Assembly: GCA_023397505.1 (NCBI GenBank)
Contig: JAEWUC010000007.1
Location: forward strand, 471,601-535,600
Origin: Bacteroidota bacterium
Lineage (GTDB): Bacteria > Bacteroidota > Ignavibacteria > Ignavibacteriales > Melioribacteraceae
Length of the DNA stretch: 64,000 bases
Direction: 5' to 3'
Shown: one piece after another, positions 24,862-34,731 of the stretch
Layout of the letters: each line of letters starts with the position of its first letter
Position numbering within the stretch: position 1 is the stretch's first letter
Made by a program: the position numbers and the translations under genes
The notes under the pieces: model-generated
The model's input: the letters and a program-made list of their open reading frames with translations, nothing else
Told to the model about the DNA's origin: nothing
Databases searched by the model: none

Positions 24862-27018
24862 TTATAAGTTATCTAAAAAGTAATTTGTGATTTTAGTGTA
24901 AAGATGAAGTGCATCTTTGCCGCCAACACCGTGTCCGTGACCGATATACGGGTAATAATCCAATGGTTTGTTGAGGTTCGATGCGGCTTTCGCGAAGGAA
25001 AGCGTATTTTGCCAAACAACAGTTGGGTCGGATGTACCATGAACAAGAAGCAATTTACCGTTTAAATTTTGGACATAATTTAACAAGCTGGCTTCTTTAT
25101 AACCGTCAGGATTTGATTGCGGGGTATCCATATATCTTTCGGTGTACATAACTTCGTAGTATTTCCAATCAATTACGGAACCGCCGCAAGCGCCGACTTT
25201 AAAAGCATCATTAGTTCGAAGCATCAAAGATGTTGTCATAAATCCGCCGTAACTCCAGCCGTAAACGCCAAAACGATTTGCATCAATATAGGGCAATGTC
25301 TTTAGATAATTTACACCTGTCATTTGATCTTTGACCTCAACAGTTCCTAAATTTCTGAAAGTTGCTTGTTCAAATTCAAGTCCGCGATTTGCCGAGCCGC
25401 GGTTGTCAAGTGTAAAAATAATATAACCTTTTTGAGCCATCATGTAGAACCAAAGGAAATATCTTCCTTGACCGAAACTGTTTGTAATTTGTTGATCGTG
25501 CGGTCCGCCGTAAACATATACTATAACCGGGTATTTTTTAGTTGAATCGAAATCGGGGGGAGTAATCATCCGGCAATAAAGATCAATACCTTCATCGTTT
25601 TTCAAAGTAAAGATTTTTGAATTGCCGATACTGTATTCTTCAAAAGGATTTGGAGCAGTTAAAATATTTTTAACAATTTCCCCGTTTTTATTCAAGATGT
25701 TTATTATGCGCGGTATTGTTGTGCTGTTGTACGAATCAATATAAAAATCGCGGTTGGTATTAGGTTTAACATTGTGTATGCCCGGTCCATTAGTAAGTTT
25801 TTGAATCTTACCGTTATCGATATTAATCTTATAAAAATGACGTTCGAGCGGAGTTTCTTTTGTAGTTGTTACAAAAATATTTTTACCGTTTTTATCAAAT
25901 CCCGAAAACGATGTTACAATCCATTTGCCTTGTGTAACCTGTCGGATTAAGTTTCCTTCGGTGTCGTAAAGATATAAATGATTAAATCCGTCCCTCTGCG
26001 AGAACCACAAAAATTTATTGGATGAATTTGGAAGAAATGTTAAAGGATTTTGAGGTTCAACATATTTATTGCTTTTTTCTTCGAACAATATTTTAACAGG
26101 TTCTCCCGTAGCAGCTTCATATTTTTTAAGTTGAAGATGATTTTGATCTCTGTTAAGATGTGCAACATAAAAATATTTTTCATCCGGCGACCATGTTAAA
26201 CTTACATAATATTGATCTAACGGTTCGCCGGTTTTTAACCATTGTGTTTTACCCGTTTTAATCTCGTAAATTCCGATTGTAACATGATGGCTTGTTTGCC
26301 CGGCCATCGGGTATTTTATATTTTTTAATTGTGCGGGAGTTTTAGAAATATCAACAAGAGGATAATCCGTTACCATTGTCTGGTCCATTCTGTAAAATGC
26401 TATGTAATTAGAATTGGGAGACCAAAATATTCCTTCATTAATTCCAAATTCATTGCGGTGAACAGCTTGGCCATTTACAATGTTGGTGTCGGTATCATTT
26501 GTGATTTGTAATGTTTTATCATCATTAAGCGAAACATATAGATTATTGGATTTTGTAAATGCTGCAAATTGATTATTTGGAGAAACTTGTTGATTCTCAG
26601 AATCGTCATCAACCTTTAATATGCTTGATATACTTTTGTATTTAACATCAAAAGAAAGCCACTCGCTCATATTCCAAAAATAAAATGTCGTATTTGTCGC
26701 CCAACTAATTTGCGGGAAAGCTTTAAGTGTTTGTGAATTAACTTTCTCTAAATAAGAGTTAAGTTCGCTCAAAGTTAAAATTGTATCCTGTGATTTAGAT
26801 TTTGGACTGTCCTTTATTAAATAGGATTCAGCCTGTGTAGCGCTTACATAAACAAAATTGTCGGAATCGGGTAACCAACTTAACTGCCTCAAGTTTTGAA
26901 CTGCTAAATTTGAATAAGCGTTTAAGGTTACATCCTCAACTGTGAGTAATTTTTTTTGTGAAAAAGAATCGGAAACAAAAAGGACAAGCACAAAAAGAAG
27001 TAGATTGATTTTACGCAT
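24862..27018 (-). CDS. Dipeptidyl peptidase IV-like S9 serine peptidase
   Basis: The product has 718 residues. A signal peptide (MRKINLLLFVLVLFVSDSFS) precedes an eight-bladed DPP-IV N-terminal propeller and a C-terminal alpha/beta hydrolase. The nucleophile is in GVYGWSYGGFMT, the Asp region in LVHGTSDPTV and the His in YIGHGHGVGGKD. It is probably periplasmic, trimming X-Pro dipeptides from peptides. Intact and of normal length. It lies downstream of the clpP terminator, so it has its own promoter. Confidence 0.93.
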   Translation of the reverse strand: MRKINLLLFVLVLFVSDSFSQKKLLTVEDVTLNAYSNLAVQNLRQLSWLPDSDNFVYVSATQAESYLIKDSPKSKSQDTILTLSELNSYLEKVNSQTLKAFPQISWATNTTFYFWNMSEWLSFDVKYKSISSILKVDDDSENQQVSPNNQFAAFTKSNNLYVSLNDDKTLQITNDTDTNIVNGQAVHRNEFGINEGIFWSPNSNYIAFYRMDQTMVTDYPLVDISKTPAQLKNIKYPMAGQTSHHVTIGIYEIKTGKTQWLKTGEPLDQYYVSLTWSPDEKYFYVAHLNRDQNHLQLKKYEAATGEPVKILFEEKSNKYVEPQNPLTFLPNSSNKFLWFSQRDGFNHLYLYDTEGNLIRQVTQGKWIVTSFSGFDKNGKNIFVTTTKETPLERHFYKINIDNGKIQKLTNGPGIHNVKPNTNRDFYIDSYNSTTIPRIINILNKNGEIVKNILTAPNPFEEYSIGNSKIFTLKNDEGIDLYCRMITPPDFDSTKKYPVIVYVYGGPHDQQITNSFGQGRYFLWFYMMAQKGYIIFTLDNRGSANRGLEFEQATFRNLGTVEVKDQMTGVNYLKTLPYIDANRFGVYGWSYGGFMTTSLMLRTNDAFKVGACGGSVIDWKYYEVMYTERYMDTPQSNPDGYKEASLLNYVQNLNGKLLLVHGTSDPTVVWQNTLSFAKAASNLNKPLDYYPYIGHGHGVGGKDALHLYTKITNYFLDNL

Positions 27019-27048
27019 AATAACTCCGGTGAGAATTATTGTTTAAAC

Positions 27049-27073
27049 AAAAAAGGGGCATTGTTAATGCCCC
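27049..27073 (-). terminator. Rho-independent terminator after clpP
   Basis: GGGGCATT (27055-27062) pairs with AATGCCCC (27066-27073). On the minus strand a TTTTTTGTTT tract follows. Confidence 0.88.
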
Positions 27074-27092
27074 TCGATTCATAAAAATAAAA

Positions 27093-27761
27093 TTACTTTT
27101 TGCTACCGTCCGTCGTAGGAATTATACGATGGACTAGAATATTATCGATTAATTTATACTCTTTAGCTTCTTCGGCGGTTAAGTAATAATCGCGGTCGCA
27201 ATCTTTTGCAATTTGTTCAAATGGTTTGCCCGAATGATCCGATAATATTTTATAGATCGTGTCTCGTGTTTTAAGCATTTCTTTAGCGTGAATTTCGATA
27301 TCGGTTGTTTGACCTTGCAGCCCGCCAATCCATGGTTGATGGATCATAATTTTGGAATGTGGAAGTGAAGAACGTTTGCCTGCTTCGCCGCCGGCTAATA
27401 AAACCGCGCCCATGCTTGCTGCGAGTCCAACGCAAATTGTTGATACTTTCGATTTTATGTATGTCATTGTATCATAAATAGCTAATCCTGCCGAAACACT
27501 TCCTCCTGGTGAATTAACATAAAGGAATATGTCTTTTTCCGGATCTTCAGCTTCAAGAAATAAAAGCTGCGCAATAATTAAGCTTGCTATGTGATCGTCA
27601 ATTGCGGTTCCTAAAAAAATAATTCTTTCACGTAGTAAACGCGAAAAAATATCCATTCCTCTTTCGCCGCGTCCCGTTTGCTCGATAACGTAAGGAATTA
27701 ACTGGTTTAGTATTTCCGGTTTGCTTAAATATTCTGCATAAGACTTAGGATAACTCATCAT
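27093..27761 (-). CDS. clpP: ATP-dependent Clp protease proteolytic subunit
   Basis: The 222-residue ClpP peptidase has the catalytic Ser in LAASMGAVLLAGG, His in KIMIHQPWIGG and Asp in IAKDCDRDYYL. It forms the tetradecameric chamber that degrades proteins unfolded by ClpX or ClpA. The start overlaps the tig stop (ATGA), giving a tig-clpP operon. The usual third member, clpX, is absent: a terminator follows clpP directly. Confidence 0.97.
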   Translation of the reverse strand: MMSYPKSYAEYLSKPEILNQLIPYVIEQTGRGERGMDIFSRLLRERIIFLGTAIDDHIASLIIAQLLFLEAEDPEKDIFLYVNSPGGSVSAGLAIYDTMTYIKSKVSTICVGLAASMGAVLLAGGEAGKRSSLPHSKIMIHQPWIGGLQGQTTDIEIHAKEMLKTRDTIYKILSDHSGKPFEQIAKDCDRDYYLTAEEAKEYKLIDNILVHRIIPTTDGSKK

Positions 27762-29059
27762 TTTTGTTTTTCCTTTTTCTCTTTAATTTTTTCGTCGGCA
27801 TCAACTTCTTTTATTTTATTGTTGAACTTTAAAAATTCGATTACTTTCTCTTCCAATAAAACTTCAGTACGGTTTGTGTCTTTATAGTACTTAACCAACT
27901 TTTCCACTGAGATACCTGTATTTTCGGCTTCTTGTTTGGCCATTTCTTCAAGAGCACTTTCATCAACAGTAATGTTTTCGGCTTCCGCTAAACTCTCTAA
28001 AATAATCTGCCATTTAGCATTCCATTCCGCTCTCGGTTTGAAATATTCTGCTATTGCTTTCTCGTCGATGTTCGGCATCTTGTAGCGTTTGGCATTTTCA
28101 ATTTCTATTTCAACCAATCTTTTATGTATCGATTCCACATAACCTGTTGGCGGAGTAAAATCATTGTTTTTTACAATCTCGGTTAAAAGATTATTTATAT
28201 AAATCTCTTCGGATTGCTTCGTATAATAATCCTTGAAATTGTTTCTCAATACTTCTTTAAACTCATCGAGAGTTGCAGCTTTGTTGTTGGAAATCTTTTT
28301 CAAAATTTCTTCCGTCAATTCCGGCTGCACGGTTTTTTCAATCTTTGTTATTTCAGCTAGATAACGGTATTCTTCTCTATGAAGTTCCTCACCGTGATAA
28401 TGTTCGTCAACAAATGTGAAATTAAAACTTTCATTTATTTTTTTACCAATTGCATTTTCTTTAATCTGGGCATTTACTTTCTCATCACTTAAATCAATCA
28501 ACATATTTTCGCTGCGCTGCCCAATAACCGGCGTATTATTCTCGTCTAATTTTTGAAGATTAACAGTGATGCGGTAATTCTCATTTTCTACAGAATCAGT
28601 CTCTTCAAACTTTACATATGGTTTTAACAAATAATCAACTTCTTTTTCAATTTCGTTTTCTTTGATTTTGAATACCGGTTTCTCAACTTCAATATTTTTA
28701 TAATCCTTTACGGTCAACTTGGGTTTCACTTCATATTGAATCTTGAAAGAAAGTTTTGAGCCCATTTGAAAATCTATATCGATAAGATGTGGTGTACTTA
28801 TTGGTTTTAGATTTTCTTTATCAACGACTTCCCAGAATTTTTTGGTAGCAATTTTATCGCTGGCTTTATATTCAATTGCCTCTCCGTAAAGTTTTTTAAT
28901 CATCGTCATAGGAGCTTTGCCTTTTCTAAAGCCGTCTATTTGGATTGTTTTACTTTCTTCTTTATAAGCATCTTGAATTTCGGGTAAGATTTCATCGTAG
29001 GTTAAATTGACCTCAACTTCCTGCGAAATATCTGACAGATTATTAACTTTTACTTCCAA
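27758..29059 (-). CDS. tig: Trigger factor (ribosome-associated chaperone)
   Basis: The product is 433 residues from a TTG at 29059 with an AGAGGT site upstream. The frame is open further to 29167, but that extension (MAKLADALDLGSS...) is read through tRNA-Leu and is not protein. The ribosome-binding segment (DGFRKGKAPMTMIKKLYG) is at about residues 38-55. The middle PPIase-like domain is weak and the C-terminal helical chaperone arms follow. It assists folding at the ribosome exit. It forms an operon with clpP. Confidence 0.93.
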   Translation of the reverse strand: MEVKVNNLSDISQEVEVNLTYDEILPEIQDAYKEESKTIQIDGFRKGKAPMTMIKKLYGEAIEYKASDKIATKKFWEVVDKENLKPISTPHLIDIDFQMGSKLSFKIQYEVKPKLTVKDYKNIEVEKPVFKIKENEIEKEVDYLLKPYVKFEETDSVENENYRITVNLQKLDENNTPVIGQRSENMLIDLSDEKVNAQIKENAIGKKINESFNFTFVDEHYHGEELHREEYRYLAEITKIEKTVQPELTEEILKKISNNKAATLDEFKEVLRNNFKDYYTKQSEEIYINNLLTEIVKNNDFTPPTGYVESIHKRLVEIEIENAKRYKMPNIDEKAIAEYFKPRAEWNAKWQIILESLAEAENITVDESALEEMAKQEAENTGISVEKLVKYYKDTNRTEVLLEEKVIEFLKFNNKIKEVDADEKIKEKKEKQK

Positions 29060-29091
29060 AAAGACCTCTAACACATTTAATTTATAAATAG

Positions 29092-29173
29092 TGCGAGAGG
29101 GGGGACTCGAACCCCCAAACCTTTCGGCACTAGATCCTAAGTCTAGCGCGTCTGCCAATTTCGCCACTCTCGC
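29092..29173 (-). tRNA. tRNA-Leu(UAG)
   Basis: The 82-nt type-II tRNA has GCGAGAG acceptor arms and a CTTAGGA loop, anticodon UAG. It has a long variable arm and a GGTTCGAGTCC T-arm. It lies 32 bp before the tig start on the same strand. CCA is not encoded. Confidence 0.95.
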
Positions 29174-29326
29174 AAATGGATTGCAAAATTACTTAATTAA
29201 GAAGAAATATCAAAAATAAGGCTGGTCTTTAATTGTGATTTCTAAAAATAATTATTTGTTTTGTTGAATAAAGCTACAAATTATGAATAATTCTTATATT
29301 GCTAATAAACTTTTCAGATATTCTGC

Positions 29327-31237
29327 ATGGAAAATTTAATCGGTAAACTAATCGATAACTACAGAATGGTCTCCGTCCTTGGTAAGGGCGGTATGGGCAT
29401 AGTTTACAAAGCATACGATACCAAATTGGATCGTTATGTTGCAATTAAACTATTAAATGCCCAGATGCAAAACCGAGAACAATTTGTTGAGCGTTTTAAG
29501 AGAGAAGCAAAAAATCAGGCTAAACTTGCACACCCGAATATTGTGGCTGTTTATGGCTTTATAGAGTATTCGAATCTCCTTGGAATTGTGATGGAATATG
29601 TTGAAGGAGAATCTTTAGAAAAAGTAATTGAACGACAGGGCAGATTTAATCTTTATGATGTTATATATATATTAAAACAAATGCTTCTTGGTTTGGGTTA
29701 TGCACACTCAAAAGGTTTTGTTCATAGAGATATAAAACCGTCGAATATTATTCTAAACAAGGAAGGCATAACTAAAATAATGGATTTCGGTATTTCGAAA
29801 TCTTTATTTGATAAAGACATAACGCACACCAGTACTAAAATGGGGACTGTTTATTATATGAGCCCCGAACAAATTAAAAGTGCGGATGTTACAAACAGGA
29901 GCGATATTTATTCCATTGGATGTACTGCTTACGAAATGATAGTTGGTCAGCCGCCGTTCGATTCATCAAGCGAATATGAAGTGATGGACGGCCATTTGAA
30001 AAAAACTGTCCCCAAAATTTCGGCAAAACTTACAGGAATTCCTGAACAAGTTGATAAACTTCTTCAAAAAGCATTAGAAAAAAATCCTCTTGAAAGATAT
30101 GCAACATGTGAAGCAATGCTTGCCGATGTTAATCTTTTAGATCAATATGTAAACAAACTTTATACGGGATATTTTCAAAAACCTGAACAAAAACCGAAAG
30201 GAAAATCATACAAGGCACTTGCAACTTTTGCATACGCTGCAATTATAATTGCAATGTTGGGACTAACGTATTTTGTTTATCATCAAGTTGATGAATTAAT
30301 AACAAGTAATAAGCTGGATAAATTTAAAAAGATAAGTCTCAAGTCAATATTTGGAGGCGAAGAGAGTAAATTCAAATTTACAGAAATCAAACAGGTAGAA
30401 AGTAATTCTACCGGGAATCTAACGGCTATCTTTTTTGCCGATGATAAATTCGCAACTATTTTAAGTGATTCCAATAATGTCCTCATTTCGAATAACGGCG
30501 GCAATACATGGAAAGCAAAACAAATTAAAACTGCCGGAACGTTAAATGACATATATAGTTTTGAAGATGGTAAATCTATAATTGTCGGTGATTCTTCTAA
30601 AATTTACTATACATTAAATTACCTCGATAGTCTCCAATCTATTACAATTCCTAAAGGACACACATTATTCAGTGTTAAATTTATAAATGATGACGATGGA
30701 TTTATAACCGGCAACAACGGGCTAATTCTTAAAACAACAAACGGTGGAATTAATTGGTACAAAGCAGAATCAAATACTAACGAAGTATTGTTTGATTTAG
30801 CATTTATTGACGCAAAACGCGGTTTTGCCGTAGGGTGGAACGGCACATTATTAAAAACAATTAACAGCGGTGAAAGTTGGTTTAGATATGAGAATCTAAA
30901 AGTTGATAATTATCTTAAATCGATTGATGTTACAAAATACGGTTATGGTGTAGCCGTTGGCGGCGATGGACTAATACTTAGAACCACTAATTACGGTAAG
31001 TCCTGGGATGAAACAAGATTCCCGGATTTGGGTGGATTACAGAAAGTTAAGTTCCTTTCTGAAGATCATGCGATATTAATAGGCAGTCGTGGAACAATTA
31101 TGATAAGCAGCGATAAAGGTGAAACATGGCAATTGGTGGAATCGCAGATATATTCAAATATGAATGACGTTGATGTAAACCCTGATGGAAATATTTTTAT
31201 AGTTGGTGTTAACGGATTAATGTTCAAAATACAATAG
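29327..31237 (+). CDS. Ser/Thr protein kinase with C-terminal YCF48-type propeller
   Basis: The product has 636 residues. The kinase domain (about 1-270) has the P-loop VLGKGGMGIVYKAY, K41 in AIKLL, HRDIKPSNII, DFGIS and YYMSPEQ, so it is catalytically complete. A single transmembrane helix (about 300-322) leads to an extracytoplasmic region of repeats such as NNGGNTWK, TTNGGINWYK and SSDKGETW, typical of YCF48/BNR propellers. This suggests a membrane receptor kinase sensing an envelope ligand. murA starts 8 bp downstream, suggesting a link to cell-wall control (inference). Confidence 0.9.
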   Translation: MENLIGKLIDNYRMVSVLGKGGMGIVYKAYDTKLDRYVAIKLLNAQMQNREQFVERFKREAKNQAKLAHPNIVAVYGFIEYSNLLGIVMEYVEGESLEKVIERQGRFNLYDVIYILKQMLLGLGYAHSKGFVHRDIKPSNIILNKEGITKIMDFGISKSLFDKDITHTSTKMGTVYYMSPEQIKSADVTNRSDIYSIGCTAYEMIVGQPPFDSSSEYEVMDGHLKKTVPKISAKLTGIPEQVDKLLQKALEKNPLERYATCEAMLADVNLLDQYVNKLYTGYFQKPEQKPKGKSYKALATFAYAAIIIAMLGLTYFVYHQVDELITSNKLDKFKKISLKSIFGGEESKFKFTEIKQVESNSTGNLTAIFFADDKFATILSDSNNVLISNNGGNTWKAKQIKTAGTLNDIYSFEDGKSIIVGDSSKIYYTLNYLDSLQSITIPKGHTLFSVKFINDDDGFITGNNGLILKTTNGGINWYKAESNTNEVLFDLAFIDAKRGFAVGWNGTLLKTINSGESWFRYENLKVDNYLKSIDVTKYGYGVAVGGDGLILRTTNYGKSWDETRFPDLGGLQKVKFLSEDHAILIGSRGTIMISSDKGETWQLVESQIYSNMNDVDVNPDGNIFIVGVNGLMFKIQ

Positions 31238-31244
31238 GAAAGAT

Positions 31245-32510
31245 GTGGATAAGTTTATAATTCATGGCGGCAAAAAATTATCGGGGAGTGTTGCCGTCAG
31301 CGGTGCAAAAAATTCTTCTCTAGTTCTAATGCCTGCAACATTACTTGCTTCCGGAAAAAACATTATTTATAACACACCCGAAGTAAACGATATTTATACA
31401 ATGATTAAACTCCTAAATCAACTTGGAGTAAAATCGGAATTTGAAAATCATAAATTAATATTAGACACAACAAATATTTCCAGCCAAGTTGCACCGTATG
31501 AGCATGTAAAAAAAATGCGCGCATCTATTTATGTTTTAGGTCCGCTTCTCGCAAGGTTTGGATATGCAAAAGTTTCTATGCCCGGCGGATGTGCTTGGGG
31601 TCCGCGACCGATTAATCTTCATCTCGAAGCCATGAAAAAACTAGGCGCCGAAATAGAACTTGAAGAGGGCTACATAATTGCTAAAGCCGATAAACTTGTT
31701 GGCGCTAAGATTCATTTTGATGTTTCGTCAGTCGGTGCAACCGGTAACACAATGATGGCTGCTGTTTTAGCAAAAGGAACAACGCTGATTACTAATGCAG
31801 CGGTTGAGCCGGAAATCACCCAATTAGCAGAACAACTTGTTTTGATGGGTGCAAAAATAAATGGTATCGGAACAACTGTTATTGAGATTGAAGGGGTTGA
31901 GAAGTTAAATCCTGTAGAAATTGAAAATATTGCCGATAGAATAGAAGCAGGCACATTACTTATTGCCGGTGCTATTACAAAAAGTAAAATAGCATTAAGT
32001 AATATTAATTCTTCACACCTCGAATCTGTTTTATTCAAATTAGAGAATAGCGGTGTTGTAATTTCTTCAAGTAAGAATAAAATTGAAATTGATGCTGCTA
32101 ATTCTGAAATAAATTGCGTTGATGTTACAACTGCTGTATATCCCGGCTTTCCAACAGACATGCAGGCGCAGTGGATTGCTTTTATGGCGCTCGCTAACGG
32201 AACCTCTACAATTACGGATTCAATTTATGTAGATAGATTTAATCATGTGCCGGAGCTTGTAAGATTAGGTGCAAACATAGAAGTAATTAACAACAGCGCA
32301 ATTGTAAAAGGGGTAAAACAATTGAAAGGTGCTAAAGTTATGTCGACTGATTTACGTGCGAGCGCATGTTTGGTACTTGCAGGGTTGGCTGCTGAAAACG
32401 TCACTGAAGTTTTACGAATTTATCATCTCGATAGAGGCTACCAGCGAATTGAAGAAAAACTTCGTTCTCTTGGCGCTGATATTGAAAGAACTTCAACATC
32501 GGAATTTTAA
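31245..32510 (+). CDS. murA: UDP-N-acetylglucosamine 1-carboxyvinyltransferase
   Basis: The product has 421 residues and catalyses the first committed step of peptidoglycan synthesis, adding enolpyruvate to UDP-GlcNAc. The GAKNSSL opening, the active-site loop MPGGCAWGPRPINLH with the fosfomycin-target Cys, and the late DLRASACLVLAGLAA are intact. The start is GTG with an AGGAAAG site. It follows the receptor kinase by 8 bp and precedes a membrane protein by 1 bp, so it is in an operon. Confidence 0.96.
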   Translation: MDKFIIHGGKKLSGSVAVSGAKNSSLVLMPATLLASGKNIIYNTPEVNDIYTMIKLLNQLGVKSEFENHKLILDTTNISSQVAPYEHVKKMRASIYVLGPLLARFGYAKVSMPGGCAWGPRPINLHLEAMKKLGAEIELEEGYIIAKADKLVGAKIHFDVSSVGATGNTMMAAVLAKGTTLITNAAVEPEITQLAEQLVLMGAKINGIGTTVIEIEGVEKLNPVEIENIADRIEAGTLLIAGAITKSKIALSNINSSHLESVLFKLENSGVVISSSKNKIEIDAANSEINCVDVTTAVYPGFPTDMQAQWIAFMALANGTSTITDSIYVDRFNHVPELVRLGANIEVINNSAIVKGVKQLKGAKVMSTDLRASACLVLAGLAAENVTEVLRIYHLDRGYQRIEEKLRSLGADIERTSTSEF

Positions 32511-32511
32511 T

Positions 32512-34731
32512 TTGAACATTTTATCTCGGCTCAGGACTGAAAAACTACCGGTTGTTCTTATTGCATTAATCTCGGCAATAAATTTGTCTTTGTTATTTAT
32601 CCCTCTAGTTGGGAAACTCGGTTACGAACACGCGGCTGTAAATTCAATTTTGATTTTCATTTCATCTGGATTATTGTCCATTCGATATTTTCGCAAAACA
32701 AGTAGTAACGGAGAAATTCCAATACAGATATTTTTAGATTGTAAAACATCATTCTTACTATTAATAACAATCCCGTTTATAACAGCTTTTATCTCAACTA
32801 TTTTATTTTCTTCTTGTCCTTTTACAGATGGAATATTCTTTTATCTTGCGATTACATTGCCAACAGTGCTGTTGGGATCGGCGGCTGGATATTTTTCAAT
32901 TTTCATTTCTAAAAAATATTCTTACATAATATTCGTATGCATCGTGTTGCTTTTTCCATTAGTGGCTTTTATCGAAATTTATTTCAACCCGCAGATATAT
33001 TTCTATAACCCGCTTATTGGTTTTACGCCCGGCACAATTTACGATGAAGATTTATCCGTCGAATTGCCTCTAATTTTGTATAGACTAATAAATACAATTT
33101 TTGCTGTTTGTGTATTTTCCTTTTTACCAAGATTTATGAATAAAAGAAAATTTATAAAAGCTGCGGCGGTTTTAACTGTTTTTTTATCGGTATTTATTTT
33201 TATCAATATTAAACCTGTACTTGGGTATTCTACAAATGAAAACAGACTTATCAAAAACCTTCCTCGCAAAACGGTAACTGAACATTTTAACATTTATTCA
33301 ACAGTTAAAGATGAAAGAGAATTAAGCAGAATAGCACTGTTGCATGAATACTATTATGAACAAGTAATGAATGAATTGAAGCTTGATAAAACAGAGAAGA
33401 TAAATTCATTCATATTTGAAAATGCAGCGCAAAAAAGAAAACTCTTCGGTTCCGGCAATGCGGATGTAGCAAAAACATGGTCGAATCAAATATTCTTAAA
33501 CTACGATAGTTTCGAAAAATCCTTGAAACACGAGCTTGTACATATTTTATCCGGCTATTTCGGAGCTACGATATTCAAAATATCCGACGGTTTTAATATG
33601 GCAATGGTTGAAGGAATAGCAATGGCCGTAGATAATAATTTTGACGGTTATCCTGTTCATTATGGTGCCAAACTTGCTATTCAACTAAACGGCAACATTA
33701 AGGTATCCCGTTTATTCAGTGGTTTGAATTTCTTTACTCAATATTCTGCGATATCATATATAGTAGCTGGCTCGTTCGTAAAATTTCTTATCGACAATTA
33801 CGGTGTTGTTAAAATCAAACAGCTTTACGGAGATTTCGATTTTGATAAAGTGTTTGGCAAGAATATCATCGAATTGGAAAAGGATTACTATGAATTTATG
33901 AAGTCGGTGAAAATTGATTCTAATATGAACAAATCTATTCTCTATTTCGGGGGGCAGCCGATATTCCAAAAATTTTGTCCCCGCATAGCTGCAGCTCAAA
34001 CTAAAAATGCATCTGTTTTGTATAATGAAAATAAATACAAAGAAGCGTACGAAATATATAATGATGTATATACTTATTCGGGTTCATTTCAATCGCTTTC
34101 CGGTTCCGTGAATTCATTAATAAAACTGAAAAGGTATAATGAAGCAGAAGATTTTCTGAAAGATGAAATAAACAAATTTAGAAGAACTCGTTTCTATTTT
34201 ACGTTAGAAGTATTGTTGAGCGAAGTTTATGCATTGAATAATAAGCCGAACGAGGCGCAAAAATATTTTGATAGTCTTTTGGTACAAAATCCTCACATAA
34301 TATATTCGAATAATATTTTAACAAAGAAAGAATTTCTTAAACAGGGAACAGATTCATTAAAAAAATATTTAATTGCTGAAACAAAAGACAAATATGAAAT
34401 GTTGTTAAGATTGAATTTAGACTCGGTTCGCAGTTTCACTGTCCCGGCGCTAATTAACACAAGTTCTGATTCAACTCAAATGAAAAATATTGTTGAGTTA
34501 CTGAAAAATAAAATCGACGCTGCCGACTTCCAAAGAAGTTATGCGTTGCTAAATTTAAGTGAAGTATGTGAAAAGATTGGCAATTATAGTTTAGCCAAAG
34601 AATATGCAGTGAAAGCTTTGGATTATAAAAAGGATGAATATTTTACTATGACCCTTTCTGAAAATCTTAAAAGAATTAATTGGTTTAATAATTTTTCTCA
34701 AGATATAAAACCGTTTTTAATTTATAGATGA
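32512..34731 (+). CDS. Membrane protein with gluzincin-like domain and TPR-like tail
   Basis: The product is 739 residues from TTG 32512; the frame opens earlier inside murA, but that extension is non-coding shadow. About six transmembrane helices occupy residues 1-230. The following domain holds HELVH (in SLKHELVHILSGYFG) and a downstream Glu in MVEGIAMAVDNN, the HExxH + E pattern of peptidase-MA-type zinc enzymes. The C-terminal third is helical and TPR-like. It overlaps the CCA-adding enzyme gene by 4 bp. The function is unknown; an envelope protease is plausible. Confidence 0.78.
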   Translation: MNILSRLRTEKLPVVLIALISAINLSLLFIPLVGKLGYEHAAVNSILIFISSGLLSIRYFRKTSSNGEIPIQIFLDCKTSFLLLITIPFITAFISTILFSSCPFTDGIFFYLAITLPTVLLGSAAGYFSIFISKKYSYIIFVCIVLLFPLVAFIEIYFNPQIYFYNPLIGFTPGTIYDEDLSVELPLILYRLINTIFAVCVFSFLPRFMNKRKFIKAAAVLTVFLSVFIFINIKPVLGYSTNENRLIKNLPRKTVTEHFNIYSTVKDERELSRIALLHEYYYEQVMNELKLDKTEKINSFIFENAAQKRKLFGSGNADVAKTWSNQIFLNYDSFEKSLKHELVHILSGYFGATIFKISDGFNMAMVEGIAMAVDNNFDGYPVHYGAKLAIQLNGNIKVSRLFSGLNFFTQYSAISYIVAGSFVKFLIDNYGVVKIKQLYGDFDFDKVFGKNIIELEKDYYEFMKSVKIDSNMNKSILYFGGQPIFQKFCPRIAAAQTKNASVLYNENKYKEAYEIYNDVYTYSGSFQSLSGSVNSLIKLKRYNEAEDFLKDEINKFRRTRFYFTLEVLLSEVYALNNKPNEAQKYFDSLLVQNPHIIYSNNILTKKEFLKQGTDSLKKYLIAETKDKYEMLLRLNLDSVRSFTVPALINTSSDSTQMKNIVELLKNKIDAADFQRSYALLNLSEVCEKIGNYSLAKEYAVKALDYKKDEYFTMTLSENLKRINWFNNFSQDIKPFLIYR

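Noticed and set aside
29060..29167. N-terminal extension of trigger factor
   Set aside because: The extra 36 residues (MAKLADALDLGSS...) come from reading through tRNA-Leu(UAG).
32329..32511. N-terminal extension of the membrane gluzincin gene
   Set aside because: It lies out of frame inside murA; a TTG right after the murA stop starts a proper membrane segment.
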